This document shows, one piece after another, positions 24,368 through 33,585 of a stretch of 64,000 nucleotides of DNA (position 1 is the first letter of the stretch; every line of letters starts with the position of its first letter). The stretch comes from UBA5018 sp947463165 (GTDB taxonomy: Bacteria; Cyanobacteriota; Cyanobacteriia; PCC-6307; Cyanobiaceae): the NCBI GenBank assembly GCA_943371245.1, contig CALRTY020000004.1, positions 169,717-233,716 of the forward strand. The letters are read 5' to 3'. The translations under genes and the position numbers were made by a program. The notes under the pieces were generated by a model, which had not been told where the DNA came from, did no database searches, and was given only the letters and a program-made list of their open reading frames with translations.

Positions 24368-25051
24368 TCAGCCGGCAGCCATGCCCAGGCCGTCTGAGAG
24401 CAGGCTCCAGAGCCCGCCCACCGCCAGGGGCACCGTGAGGTTGTCGATGCCCAGCAGCGACCACTGCTCCAGCAGCACCGCCACGGCAGCCACCGCCACC
24501 AGGGCCCAGGGTGTCGGGGCGGGCAGCTGTTGCACCAGGGCCACGGCCCGCAGCAGCAGCAGCAGCGCCAGGCTGGCGCCAGCCATGGCGGCGGTGCCCA
24601 CCAGCGACTTGCGCTGCCCGCAGACCCGCCAGCTGCTGGAGGGGATCCAGGGTCCCAGCAGGCCGGCCAGGCCATCGCCGAAGGCCATCACCAGCACCCC
24701 GGCCGTGGCCGCCGCCGGCTGCTGGGGCCAATAGAGCCAGAGCAGCAGGGTGATCGAGGCGCCGTAGGCAATCGTGCCGTAGCTGTGGCGGTCGATGTCT
24801 TCGATCGCCGGCAGCACCCCTACGCGGTGGTTCAAGGCCGCCAGCAGGGTGACCAAGGCGGCGGCCGGCAGGGCAATGGCCTGGTCAATTCCGAATAGCC
24901 AGGCGATCGGCAGCACCGCCCCCGTGCCGATGTGCACCAATTTCCGACTCCATTCGCGGCGGCCTTGCCAGCGGCGCCTTACTTCCAGGGCTAAAGCCGC
25001 CAGCAGCGTTAACCAGCCGGCTACGGCTGCCACCCCCCATAGCTGCCCCAT
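24368..25051 (-). CDS. Phytol/dolichol kinase-like CTP-dependent membrane kinase
   Basis: A 227-residue protein with about six to seven hydrophobic helices. Family motifs are RKLVHIGTGAVLP and FGDGLAGLLGPW, the latter seen in DGK1, dolichol-kinase and VTE5 type enzymes. In cyanobacteria the VTE5 homologue recycles phytol from chlorophyll breakdown into tocopherol and chlorophyll synthesis. That role is inferred here from family and genus. It is downstream of the sigma factor gene on the same strand. Confidence 0.85.
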   Translation of the reverse strand: MGQLWGVAAVAGWLTLLAALALEVRRRWQGRREWSRKLVHIGTGAVLPIAWLFGIDQAIALPAAALVTLLAALNHRVGVLPAIEDIDRHSYGTIAYGASITLLLWLYWPQQPAAATAGVLVMAFGDGLAGLLGPWIPSSSWRVCGQRKSLVGTAAMAGASLALLLLLRAVALVQQLPAPTPWALVAVAAVAVLLEQWSLLGIDNLTVPLAVGGLWSLLSDGLGMAAG

Positions 25052-25077
25052 GGGCTCCGCTCAGCTGAATACGCCCC

Positions 25078-26079
25078 CTAGGCTGCCTGTTGGTCGGCGC
25101 CGAGCTGGCGCAGCTTGGCTAGGGCGCGGGTCTCCAGCTGGCGCACCCGCTCACGCGAAACGTTGATCAGCCGGCCGATCTGGCTGAGGGTGAGCGGTTC
25201 GCTGCCCTCCAGGCCAAAGCGCAGCTGCAGAATTCGCTGTTCGCGCTCATTGAGCTGGGCTATCCATTGCCCCAGGCGCTCCTTGAGCAGGTGGCGATCG
25301 ATTACATCGCTGTGATCGTTGCTGGCAGGATCGGCGATCAGTTCGCTCAGGGTGCTGCGATCCTCGTCGCCGCAGGCATGGGCATCGAGGGAGGCGCAGG
25401 GGGCCGTCTGGGCGAGCAGCTCCTCTAGCTCTTCCGGGGCGATGCCGAGGCCATGGGCGATCTCCAGCCGATTGGGCTGACGGCCGAGTCGATGGCTGAG
25501 TTCACGGCTTATGCGCCGCATTTTGCTGAGCTTTTCGCTGATATGGATTGGCAGGCGGATGGTGCGAGCGCTGTTGTCGATCGCCCGGGTGATGCCCTGG
25601 CGGATCCACCAGTAGGCATAGGTGGAAAATTTGTAGCCCTGGGCCGGGTCGAACTTGTCGACAGCCCGATCGAGCCCAATGGCGCCCTCCTGCACCAGAT
25701 CCAGCAGTTCCAGCCCCTGGTTTTGGTACTTCTTGGCCACGCTCACCACCAGGCGCAGATTGGCGGCCATCATGCGATCGCGAGCCCGCTGGCCCATGCG
25801 GATCAAACGACGCTGCTGGGGGCTACGCTGCTCGGCTGCTAGCAGGAGCAGGGGTTTTGCCGCCTGGACGTGATGGGCCAGTTCAATCTCTTCCGCAGGG
25901 GTGAGCAGGGGGATCCTGCCGATATTGGTCAAATACCAGCCGATGGAATCGACGCTCATTCGGCCGCTGGAGCGACCAGCCGAATTTGCTGATAGGGTCT
26001 TTCTAGCAGTGGCCGACCGCCGTTTTGGGCCATTGCTGGCTGAGTTGGATTTGGGGGACTGCGGAGGCGTTCGGATCAC
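25078..26079 (-). CDS. RNA polymerase sigma factor, SigA-like group 2
   Basis: Non-essential-type sigma-70 paralogue. Region 1.2 is IGWYLTNIGRIPLLTPAEE; region 2 contains NLRLVVSVAKKYQNQGLELL, DLVQEGAIGL and the -10-binding KFSTYAYWWIRQGITRAI; region 4 ends with LTLSQIGRLINVSRERVRQL for -35 binding. Length is 333 residues from ATG 26079, or 293 from the internal ATG at 25959 (MSVDSIGWYL). The first 40 residues are basic low complexity, so the later start is quite possible. Likely controls stress or growth-phase genes, but the exact group member cannot be assigned. Confidence 0.93.
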   Translation of the reverse strand: MIRTPPQSPKSNSASNGPKRRSATARKTLSANSAGRSSGRMSVDSIGWYLTNIGRIPLLTPAEEIELAHHVQAAKPLLLLAAEQRSPQQRRLIRMGQRARDRMMAANLRLVVSVAKKYQNQGLELLDLVQEGAIGLDRAVDKFDPAQGYKFSTYAYWWIRQGITRAIDNSARTIRLPIHISEKLSKMRRISRELSHRLGRQPNRLEIAHGLGIAPEELEELLAQTAPCASLDAHACGDEDRSTLSELIADPASNDHSDVIDRHLLKERLGQWIAQLNEREQRILQLRFGLEGSEPLTLSQIGRLINVSRERVRQLETRALAKLRQLGADQQAA

Positions 26080-26539
26080 CTCTACCTCCGAAGGGCATGA
26101 ACTTGGCCGGACGTTAGCACCGTTTACGCAGCTGAACTGTGCAAGATGAAGCCAGTTTCTGCATCAACGATGACGCTTTGACGCATCACAGGTGGCCCAG
26201 TTGGGGCTCCGAAGACGCTTGCTAACCGCCCTGCTGGCCTGGAGACAAGCGGCGGAGCCAGGTCAGGAGCAATGGCTGAATTCACCTGGGCCAGGCCAGG
26301 TGAGTGGTTTAAATATGCGGCTTAATTGTGGCAGTCACCAGTCATAATCCTTATCTGGGCAGCGATCTAGGTATTGGTCTCGCCGGTCTTGCCGCCGCTT
26401 TTGCGCACCACCTGGCGGCGCCGGTAGGGCTGTTTTAGGAGAGCAGGCTGTTTCTGGTATTAAGAGCTGGTTAGCCAGCCAGGCTGTTTAGGTGTCTAGG
26501 CTGTCTTAGGTGGCTACACTTTTCAGGTGGCTACACTTT
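26080..26539. other. Gene-free stretch between sigma factor and ppk, with GGCTGTT repeats
   Basis: About 460 bases with no convincing gene. One 17-codon frame at 26272 (MAEFTWARPGEWFKYAA) has a nearby AGGAG but nothing else in its favour. From about 26430 onward there are degenerate repeats around AGGCTGTT (26450, 26487, 26505, 26548) and two copies of AGGTGGCTACACTTTT (26508-26541) ending at the ppk stop. The sigma gene promoter should lie in the right part of 26080-26200. Confidence 0.55.
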
Positions 26540-28930
26540 TTAGCTGGCCAGGCTGTTCAGGCCACCCCGCCAGTGTTTGATCAGTTGCTGTTGCACCAGC
26601 AGCTCCTCCCCGTCCCCCTGGTGCTGGCTGAAGCTTCCGTCGCTGGCCATGTGCCAGGCGCCGGTGTCCTTTAGGTAGAGATCCAGCAGCTGCTCCAGTT
26701 GCTCGCGCAGGCGGGGATCGTCCACCGGCGCCACCGCCTCGACGCGACGGTCCAGGTTGCGGGGCATCCAGTCGGCGCTGCCCAGGAACATCTCGGGCTG
26801 GCCGCCATTGGCGAACCAGAACAGCCGCGAGTGTTCCAGGAAGCGGCCGATCACGCTCACCACCCGAATGTTGTCGCTGGTGCCCTTCAGGCCCGGCCGC
26901 AGGCTGCACATGCCGCGCACCACCAACTCGATGCGCACCCCCGCCTGGGAGGCCTCGTAGAGCAGGGCGATGATCGCCGGATCCACCAGGGCATTCATCT
27001 TGGCCCGCAGATGGCCGCCCCTGCCGGCTCGCGCCTGCTCAATCTCTCGCCGGATCAGGGCTTCCGTGCCGGCGCGCAGCGTCACCGGAGCCACCAGCAG
27101 GCGCCGGAAGGACTGCTGTTTGGAAAAACCGGTGAGGTAATTGAATAGCTCCACCATGTCGGCTCCGAATTCCGGCCGCGCCGTGAGCAAACCTATATCG
27201 GTGTAGAGGCTGGAGGTTTTGGAGTTGTAATTGCCTGTGCCCACATGCACATAGGTGTTGAGCCGCTCCTTCTCGCGGCGCACCACCAGCAGGATTTTGG
27301 TGTGGGTCTTCAGGCCGAGCACGCCGTAGACCACATGCACGCCGGAGCTCTCTAACTGCTTGGCCCACTGGATGTTGTTGTCTTCATCGAAGCGGGCCTT
27401 CAGTTCCACCAGGGCCATCACCTGCTTGCCGTTTTCGGCCGCCCGGATCAGTGCCGCCACCACCGGTGAATCCTTGGAGGTGCGATAGAGAGTCATCTTT
27501 ATCGCCAGCACCGATGGATCGGCGGCGGCCTGGTTGAGGAATTCCTGCACCGAGGTGGAGAACAGGTCAAAGGGGTGATGCAGCAGCACATCGCCGCGGC
27601 GAATCACCTGGAAGATGCTCTGAAATTCTTCCGTTTTGATCGAGCCATCCTCCAGCTTTGTCTTCTGGGCGCGGGCCAGGGCCGGGGCGGTGCGGCCCTT
27701 GTGGGGCTTGTCCTTGAGCTGGGGTAAGGGTATGGAAAGCAGGCTCATCAGGTCGTCGAGACCGAGGGGGCCGCTGATTCGATAAACATCCTCCGGCTCC
27801 ACCTCAATGCCCTCCATCAGCTGTTCAATCACCGCCTCGGGCATCTCGTTGGCCACCTCCAGCCGCACCACTTCGCCGCCGCGACGGCGTTTGCGCAGCC
27901 CTTCTTCCAGGGCCTCCATCAGGTCGTCGGCCTCCAGGTCGCGCAGTTCCAGATCGGCATCGCGGGTGACGCGGAAGAAGTAGTGAGCTTCTATCCGCAT
28001 GCCGGGAAACAGCAGCCCCAGGTTGAAGGCCACCACCTGTTCCAATGGCACGGCGGTGACCAGGGGCTCAGGATCTTTATCACTCAAATTAGTGGGAACA
28101 TGCACAAAGCGCGGCAGATTTTTTTGCGGTACTTTTACGCGGGCGAATTGCTGTTGGCCCGTTACTGGATCGCGCACCAAGGCGGCTACATTTAAACTGA
28201 GGTTGCTAACGAAGGGGAATGGGTGGGATGGATCCACCGCCAGGGGCGTAAGCACCGGAAAGATCGCGGTGCGGAAATAGTCGTCTAGCCACTCTTTTTG
28301 CTTGGTGTTGAGGTTGGCGTAGTCGATTAGATGTACGCCATATTCGGCTAGATTGCTCTTTAGCGAGTGGCGGTAATGCTCTTGCTGTAAATCAAGCAGG
28401 GGCCTCAGTTTGAGCTGAATCGCCTCCAGTTGTTGGATGGGGGTGAGGCCATCGTCGCTGAGCTTGGAGACACCCGCCTCAATTTGACTCTTGAGGGAGG
28501 CCACCCTCACCATGAAGAATTCGTCTAGGTTGTTACTAAAAATTGCGCTGAATTTTGCCTGCTCTAGTAGGGGTGTGTGCTCGTTCAAGGCCTGGGCGAG
28601 CACGCGATAGTTAAACTCAATCCAGCTGAGTTCGCGGTTTAGATATAGCTCCGGCGCCAGCTGCGGGGGTTCCGCTGGCTTGGCGGGTTCCTCTGGCGCT
28701 ATTGGGCTGGTATCGGCTGTTTTGTTTGGGGTTGTATTTTTGCCTGAGGCAGCTTGGTTTCCTGGGACAGTTTTGCTGCTGCCAGTCTTGTTGCTGGTGG
28801 CGCCAGTAATGCCCTCGACAGCTTGGCCGTTGGTGCTGTCGCTGGAGTGACTGCCATTGGCGGGAAGATCGCCAGTTGTCTTATCGTTGGCAGTCATGTC
28901 TTTGGCTTCGATATCACTTGAAGTAGTCAT
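26540..28930 (-). CDS. ppk: Polyphosphate kinase 1
   Basis: Reversibly polymerises ATP gamma-phosphate into polyphosphate. The PPK1 domains are complete: an N domain beginning YLNRELSWIEFNYRVLAQA, a head domain, and two catalytic C domains with KTHTKILLVVRRE (phosphorylated His region), YVHVGTGNYNSKTSSLYTDI, and EMFLGSADWMPRNLDRRVE. The first 75 residues are a Ser/Thr/Asn/Gly low-complexity extension that most PPK1 proteins lack, encoded by a degenerate repeat. A start nearer YLNRELSW cannot be excluded, but no better ATG is evident. Confidence 0.95.
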   Translation of the reverse strand: MTTSSDIEAKDMTANDKTTGDLPANGSHSSDSTNGQAVEGITGATSNKTGSSKTVPGNQAASGKNTTPNKTADTSPIAPEEPAKPAEPPQLAPELYLNRELSWIEFNYRVLAQALNEHTPLLEQAKFSAIFSNNLDEFFMVRVASLKSQIEAGVSKLSDDGLTPIQQLEAIQLKLRPLLDLQQEHYRHSLKSNLAEYGVHLIDYANLNTKQKEWLDDYFRTAIFPVLTPLAVDPSHPFPFVSNLSLNVAALVRDPVTGQQQFARVKVPQKNLPRFVHVPTNLSDKDPEPLVTAVPLEQVVAFNLGLLFPGMRIEAHYFFRVTRDADLELRDLEADDLMEALEEGLRKRRRGGEVVRLEVANEMPEAVIEQLMEGIEVEPEDVYRISGPLGLDDLMSLLSIPLPQLKDKPHKGRTAPALARAQKTKLEDGSIKTEEFQSIFQVIRRGDVLLHHPFDLFSTSVQEFLNQAAADPSVLAIKMTLYRTSKDSPVVAALIRAAENGKQVMALVELKARFDEDNNIQWAKQLESSGVHVVYGVLGLKTHTKILLVVRREKERLNTYVHVGTGNYNSKTSSLYTDIGLLTARPEFGADMVELFNYLTGFSKQQSFRRLLVAPVTLRAGTEALIRREIEQARAGRGGHLRAKMNALVDPAIIALLYEASQAGVRIELVVRGMCSLRPGLKGTSDNIRVVSVIGRFLEHSRLFWFANGGQPEMFLGSADWMPRNLDRRVEAVAPVDDPRLREQLEQLLDLYLKDTGAWHMASDGSFSQHQGDGEELLVQQQLIKHWRGGLNSLAS
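28715..28930. repeat. Degenerate repeat encoding the PPK N-terminal extension
   Basis: On the plus strand, imperfect units such as GCTGCCAGTCTTGTTGCTGG and CGGCTGTTTTGTTTGGGGTT recur with spacing near 15-21 bases. They translate on the minus strand to Ser/Thr/Asn/Gly-rich sequence, comparable to the MurC tail. Confidence 0.6.
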
Positions 28931-29005
28931 AGCTGCAGCGCGACCGACCTTTCAGCTGGCGGGGTCACTTCCTCAAAGCGACCGTAGCAATTTCATTCGC
29001 TGGAT

Positions 29006-30319
29006 TTAGGTATTGTTCCTGCTTGACCTGGCCAGGCCGCCGGCCACCAGCAGGGCCACCGTGCCCAGCAGCAGCCCCCCAAACCAGAAGGGACTGGTGT
29101 TGCCAGTGGTCTCGTAGGCCAGGCCCGCCAGCGGCGGTCCTATGCAGCCCCCCAGGCTCTGCAGACCCTGGAGGCTGCCCAGGGCGGCCCCCTGGCCGGA
29201 GTCGTCGAGGCGCCGGGAGACCAAAGCCCTGAGGCAGGGGGTGACCAGGCCGGTGCCCAGGGCCAGCACCGCCACCGCCGAGAACACAACCGGTTGGGCA
29301 TTGGCCCGGTTGGCCAGGGGGATCAGCAGGCAGCCGGCTGTCACAAAACCCAGCCCCGCCAGGCTGAGTCGCCATTCACCAAACCGCTGCACCAGCGGTC
29401 CGATCAGGCCCCCCTGCACCACGGTGGCCACCAGCCCCACGATCAAGAAGGCGGCACCGGCCAGGCCCGGTCCCCAGCCAAAGGCCTGTTTGAAGTAGAG
29501 CACCATCACGGCTGTGAAGCCGCTGAAGCTGAGGAAAAACAAAAAGAAGGCCAGCCCCAACCGGCGCACGCGGGGATCGCGGAACACCTTGATCAGCTGG
29601 CTGAAGGGCTGCAGCTCCCGCTTGCGCGGCAGGGGGATGCGCGCCTCGATTGGATGGGTTTCCGGCAGCAGGGTGAGCACCACCAGCAAATTGACCAGGG
29701 CGATGCCCACCGCCACCGCCAGGGGCAGGTTCACATCCACCTGCCCCAGCAGTCCCCCCAGGGCGGGGCCGAGGATGAACCCCAGGCCAAAGGCCACGCC
29801 GATCAAGCCAAAGGCCTTGGCGCGCTTTTCCGGCGGCGAGATGTCCGCCAATACGGCGGCGGCGGTGGCGGCGGTGCCGCCGCTGAGACCGTCGATCAGC
29901 CGCCCCACAAACAGCAGCGCCAGGGGTAGGCCCGCCAGCTGGGCCCCGGGCCAGAGCTCTGCCCAGGGGAAGCTCACCGTGGCCGAGAACAGGGCCAGGC
30001 CCAGCACCGAGCCGGCGACGCAGATGGCGATCACCGGCCGCCGCCCGTGACGGTCGCTGAGGGCGCCGATCAGCGGCGTGGCGAGCAACTGAGCTACCGC
30101 GTAACTGCCGCTGAGTAGCCCCAGGATGCGGCCGTCACCGGTGAAGCCGGCCAGCAGGAAGGGCAGCAGCGGAAAGATCAGCGACTCCCCCAGCCGGTCA
30201 TTGAGCAGGGTGAGAAAGGCGCAGAGATAGGTGGAAGGGCGCGAGAGGCGCAAGGGGGCCGGCCGATGGTGAGGTAAGTCCAGCAGATGCCCGGGCAGAT
30301 CCGCAGCGCGGTTCGCCAT
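29006..30319 (-). CDS. MFS transporter, TetA/multidrug-like
   Basis: Major facilitator with about 12 hydrophobic segments in 437 residues. Signature motifs are GALSDRHGRRPV between helices 2 and 3 (MFS motif A) and GLSGGTAATAAAVLADIS in helix 5 (antiporter motif C region, drug:H+ type). The substrate is unknown. The start is placed at 30319, 29 bases from the divergent moaC start; the first 30 residues are not membrane-like, so a later start is possible. Confidence 0.87.
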   Translation of the reverse strand: MANRAADLPGHLLDLPHHRPAPLRLSRPSTYLCAFLTLLNDRLGESLIFPLLPFLLAGFTGDGRILGLLSGSYAVAQLLATPLIGALSDRHGRRPVIAICVAGSVLGLALFSATVSFPWAELWPGAQLAGLPLALLFVGRLIDGLSGGTAATAAAVLADISPPEKRAKAFGLIGVAFGLGFILGPALGGLLGQVDVNLPLAVAVGIALVNLLVVLTLLPETHPIEARIPLPRKRELQPFSQLIKVFRDPRVRRLGLAFFLFFLSFSGFTAVMVLYFKQAFGWGPGLAGAAFLIVGLVATVVQGGLIGPLVQRFGEWRLSLAGLGFVTAGCLLIPLANRANAQPVVFSAVAVLALGTGLVTPCLRALVSRRLDDSGQGAALGSLQGLQSLGGCIGPPLAGLAYETTGNTSPFWFGGLLLGTVALLVAGGLARSSRNNT

Positions 30320-30348
30320 GCTGGCGGTTGCCGACCACCCTGGGGCCC

Positions 30349-30873
30349 ATGGCCGAGCCTGGCTTTTCGCACCTCGATGGCCGCGGCCAGGTGCACATGG
30401 TGGACGTGGGCGATCGACCGGCCACGGATCGTCGCGCCGTCGCCGAGGGTTTCATCAGCATGGCGCCGGCGGTGCTTAAGGCGGTGCTCAGCGGCCAGGC
30501 CGCCAAGGGCGATGTGCTGGCGGTGGCCCGCATCGCCGCCATCCAGGCCGCCAAGCGCACCTGGGAGTTGATCCCCCTCTGCCATCCGATCGCCCTGGCT
30601 TCGTTGGAGGTGGCGATCGAACCCAGCGCCGATGGCAGGGGCCTGCGGCTGGAGGCCACCGCCCGCACCAGCGCCGCCACCGGCGTGGAGATGGAGGCGC
30701 TCACGGCGGCCACGGTGGGGCTGCTCACCCTCTACGACATGGTGAAATCGGCCGATCCAGCGATGACCATCGGGCCGGTGCAGCTGCTCAGCAAGCAGGG
30801 CGGCCGCAACGGCGACTGGCGGCGCCCGGCTGAGCCCAGCAATTCCCTGGAGGTAAAGCCCAGCCATGGCTGA
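30349..30873 (+). CDS. moaC: Cyclic pyranopterin monophosphate synthase MoaC
   Basis: With MoaA converts GTP to cyclic pyranopterin monophosphate, the first step of molybdenum cofactor synthesis. Motifs are FSHLDGRGQVHMVDVGDR at the start, the conserved WELIPLCHPI, GVEMEALTAATVGLLTLYDM and the lysine of DMVKS. The ATG at 30349 gives 174 residues. The stop overlaps the moeA start by eight bases. moaA is not in this window. Confidence 0.94.
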   Translation: MAEPGFSHLDGRGQVHMVDVGDRPATDRRAVAEGFISMAPAVLKAVLSGQAAKGDVLAVARIAAIQAAKRTWELIPLCHPIALASLEVAIEPSADGRGLRLEATARTSAATGVEMEALTAATVGLLTLYDMVKSADPAMTIGPVQLLSKQGGRNGDWRRPAEPSNSLEVKPSHG

Positions 30874-32107
30874 ACCCTTTCCCCGCGAGGGGCTGCCGCT
30901 GGAGCAGGCCCGCGATCAACTGCTGCAGTCCCTGCAACCTCTGGAGGGCAACGAGCGGCTGCCCCTGGCCCGGGCCCTGGGGCGGGTGAGTGCCGAGGCG
31001 GTGTATGCGGCCGAGGCGGTGCCGGGTTTCCGCGCTTCTGTCATGGACGGCTATGCCCTGGCGGGCGATGGCGCCGCACCCCCCACGGGCAGCAGCTGGC
31101 GCCTGGTGGGCCGCAGCGCCCCGGGGGCTCCCCACCAGGGGGAACTTCGCGAGGATGAGGCGATACGGGTGCTCACCGGCGCACCGCTGCCGGCCAGCGC
31201 CAGCCGCGTGTTGCCCCAGGAATTGGTGAGCCGCGACGGCGATGACGCCATCCGGCTCACGGGCGAGGCCGGTGCCAACCGCTGGATTCGCGCCGCCGAT
31301 GAGGAGGCCGCCCCGGGGCAGCTGTTGTTGGCGGCTGGTCAGCGCCTGGGGCCGGCCCAGCTGGGGCTTCTGGCCAGTTGCGGCGTGGCCGAATTGCCGC
31401 TGCGGCGCCAGCCGCGCATTGGTTTGCTGATCAGTGGCGATGAACTGACGCCGGTGGCGGAGCCGCGGCGGCCGGGGGCGATCTGGGAGAGCAATGGCAC
31501 CTTGCTGGAGGCGCTGCTCAGCCGTTTGGGGGCCCGGGTGGCCGAGCGCCGGGTGGTGCCAGACCAGCCGGAGGCGCTGCGGCGGGCTCTCGCTGAATTG
31601 GCCCTGGATTGCGACGTGGTGGTAACCACGGGCGGGGTTTCGGCCGGCGACAGCGATTGGATTCGACCGCTGGTGGCGGAATTGGGCGAGGTGGCGTTCT
31701 GGAAATTGTTCCTCAAGCCAGGCCGGCCCTTTGCCTTTGGCCGCCTCGGCGCCAAGCCGTTTTTTGGTTTGCCGGGCAATCCGGTGGCAGCGGCGATCAC
31801 CGCCCTGCAGCTGCTCTGGCCTGCCCTGCAGCGCCTGGAGGGGGCGGAGATGGAGCTGCTGCCTCGGCTGCAGGTGCGCTTGGCCCAGCCGCTGCGCTGG
31901 GCTGGCGGCCGGCCGGAGCTGGCCCGGGCCCGGCTGCAGGTGGGCGCCGATGGCAGTCCGTTGGCCCTGGTGGAGGGTTCCCAGGCCTCCTCCCGCATCG
32001 GCTCGCTGGTGGGGGCAGACCTGTTGCTGGAGCTGCCCGCCAGCGGCGGCCAGCTGGAGGCGGGCAGCCCCCTGTGGGCCCAGCTGCTGCGGCTGCCGAT
32101 TTTTTAG
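30866..32107 (+). CDS. moeA: Molybdopterin molybdenumtransferase MoeA
   Basis: Inserts molybdate into adenylylated molybdopterin. Features are the N-terminal ALGRVSAEAVYAAEAVPGF and SVMDGYAL, the MoCF-fold motifs SGDELTPV and VTTGGVSAGDSDW, and FGLPGNPVAA. At 413 residues it is a standard length with a C-terminal beta-barrel domain. It overlaps moaC and runs convergently to moaE with a 50-base gap. Confidence 0.94.
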   Translation: MAEPFPREGLPLEQARDQLLQSLQPLEGNERLPLARALGRVSAEAVYAAEAVPGFRASVMDGYALAGDGAAPPTGSSWRLVGRSAPGAPHQGELREDEAIRVLTGAPLPASASRVLPQELVSRDGDDAIRLTGEAGANRWIRAADEEAAPGQLLLAAGQRLGPAQLGLLASCGVAELPLRRQPRIGLLISGDELTPVAEPRRPGAIWESNGTLLEALLSRLGARVAERRVVPDQPEALRRALAELALDCDVVVTTGGVSAGDSDWIRPLVAELGEVAFWKLFLKPGRPFAFGRLGAKPFFGLPGNPVAAAITALQLLWPALQRLEGAEMELLPRLQVRLAQPLRWAGGRPELARARLQVGADGSPLALVEGSQASSRIGSLVGADLLLELPASGGQLEAGSPLWAQLLRLPIF

Positions 32108-32156
32108 TGACAAGCCACGGCCCGAGGCAGGGCCTGGCCTCTGGCCAATAGGCGAT

Positions 32157-32642
32157 TTAGAGGGGGGTGTTGCCTTGGAGCCACTGGCCGCAGCTGGCAC
32201 CCCACTCCCGTTTCCAGAAGGGGGCTTCGTGTTTGAGCGCCTCCAGCAGTTCGCCGCAACAGCGCTGGGCCGGGCCGCGGCGATCGGCGGCCACCGCCAC
32301 CAGCACGATCGCCTCCGCCGGGGCCACCAGGCCCACCCGATGCACCACCAGCACGGCGTTGGCGCCATGGCGCTGGGCGGCGGCCAGGGCCAGCTGGGCC
32401 AGCAGCCTTTCGGTCATGCCGGGGTAGTGCTCCAGTTCCAGGGCCCGCAGCGGGCTGCCATCGGCGCAGCTGCCCCGCACCCGACCGATGAACTGGGCCT
32501 CCGCGGCCGGCGGCGATTGGCCGGCCTGCCAGGCCGCCAGGGCCTCTAAGGGCTGGAAGTTTTGCGTTTCCAGGGCGATCTGGATCGCCGGTGGCTGGGG
32601 CGACGCTTCGCCGTTTACGTGAGTTGTTGAGCTGATGGCCAT
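32157..32642 (-). CDS. moaE: Molybdopterin synthase catalytic subunit MoaE
   Basis: Large subunit of molybdopterin synthase, which transfers sulfur from the MoaD C-terminus to the precursor. Recognised by FIGRVRGSCADG, LELEHYPGMTERLL, VLVVHRVGLVAPAEAIVLVAV and the basic KHEAPFWKREW containing active lysines. A 30-residue N-terminal extension precedes the domain. It lies three bases after moaD, so the two synthase subunits are co-transcribed. Confidence 0.94.
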   Translation of the reverse strand: MAISSTTHVNGEASPQPPAIQIALETQNFQPLEALAAWQAGQSPPAAEAQFIGRVRGSCADGSPLRALELEHYPGMTERLLAQLALAAAQRHGANAVLVVHRVGLVAPAEAIVLVAVAADRRGPAQRCCGELLEALKHEAPFWKREWGASCGQWLQGNTPL

Positions 32643-32645
32643 GGT

Positions 32646-32969
32646 TCAGCCGCCGCTGATCGGCGGCAGGAAGGCCAGTTCATCACCGGCCACCAGGGGT
32701 TGGTGGGGGGAGGCAAAGGCCTGGTTGATCGCCACCCGCACAGTGGAGGGCAGCGCTGCGCCATCCCCCAACTCCAGCTGCACCCACAGGGCCGCCGGCG
32801 TCAACGGCGCGGCAGCCGGCAGAGGCAGCCGACGCTCGCCCCAGCCGGCCCGCTCCCGCAGCCCGGCGAACAGTCTGATCTCGATGGCTGGCTCCTCTAG
32901 TGAAGCTGTCGGCTGATCAGTGGCGGCAGTGGGATTGATGGGGATCGGGCCGAGGGGGGCGCTGCTCAT
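32646..32969 (-). CDS. moaD: Molybdopterin synthase sulfur carrier subunit MoaD
   Basis: Ubiquitin-like sulfur carrier. The fold starts IEIRLFAGLRERAGW and the protein ends with the essential diglycine in LAFLPPISGG, whose terminal Gly becomes a thiocarboxylate. A 28-residue N-terminal extension is not part of the fold. It pairs with moaE and is divergent from moaB, with about 118 bases between starts. Confidence 0.92.
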   Translation of the reverse strand: MSSAPLGPIPINPTAATDQPTASLEEPAIEIRLFAGLRERAGWGERRLPLPAAAPLTPAALWVQLELGDGAALPSTVRVAINQAFASPHQPLVAGDELAFLPPISGG

Positions 32970-33087
32970 CGGGCTGGCTCGGGGGAGGGCGGGATCCGCT
33001 CTTGGCCGCTTCGCTCAAATTCTCGCCTTGCGGGGCCCTTTGCCTAGGGTCGGCGTTGGTTGTGCGGCGATTAGCGCCAGTTTGCCG

Positions 33088-33585
33088 ATGGGCCTCGCCA
33101 TTGCCCTGCTCACAGTTTCCGATACCCGCACCGCCGCCGAAGACAGCAGCGGCGACGCCCTACAGCAGCTGCTGGAGGCGGCGGGTCACCGGCTGGTGGA
33201 GCGGCGGCTGGTGCCCGACGACCGCTATCAAATTCGCGCCGAAATCAGCCGCTGGATCGCTGAGGCCGCCGTGCAGGTGGTGATCAGCAGCGGCGGCACC
33301 GGCCTCACCGGCCGCGATGGCACCCCCGAGGCGGTGGCGCCACTGCTCGATAAGACAATCGACGGTTTTGGCGAACTGTTTCGAGTGCTCTCCTACGAGA
33401 CGATCGGCACCAGCAGCCTGCAAAGTCGCTGTTTAGCCGGGGTAGCCAATGGCACCCTGATCTTCGTGCTGCCCGGCTCCCTCGATGCGGTAACCACCGC
33501 CTGGAATCGCCTGATCGGCGCCCAGCTGGATGCGGGTACTCGGCCCTGTAATTTGGTGCAGCTCTTGCCTAGGCTTAAGGAGTAG
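33088..33585 (+). CDS. moaB: Molybdenum cofactor biosynthesis protein MoaB/Mog
   Basis: MoCF-fold protein that binds or adenylylates molybdopterin. Motifs are IALLTVSDTRTAAEDSSGD and the pterin-binding SSGGTGLTGRDGTPEAV, then FRVLSYETIGTSSLQSRCLAG and FVLPGSLDAV. The ATG at 33088 gives 165 residues, usual for MoaB. It is the last core gene before the accessory island that starts around 33.6 kb. Confidence 0.92.
   Translation: MGLAIALLTVSDTRTAAEDSSGDALQQLLEAAGHRLVERRLVPDDRYQIRAEISRWIAEAAVQVVISSGGTGLTGRDGTPEAVAPLLDKTIDGFGELFRVLSYETIGTSSLQSRCLAGVANGTLIFVLPGSLDAVTTAWNRLIGAQLDAGTRPCNLVQLLPRLKE

Noticed and set aside
26272..26325. 17-codon frame MAEFTWARPGEWFKYAA with a nearby AGGAG
   Set aside because: Spacing of AGGAG to ATG is only two bases and I know no such small protein; chance is more likely.
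30788..32368. 526-codon minus-strand frame opposite moeA
   Set aside because: It mirrors moeA, has no family motifs, and would overlap moaC, moeA and moaE. Antisense artefact of high GC.
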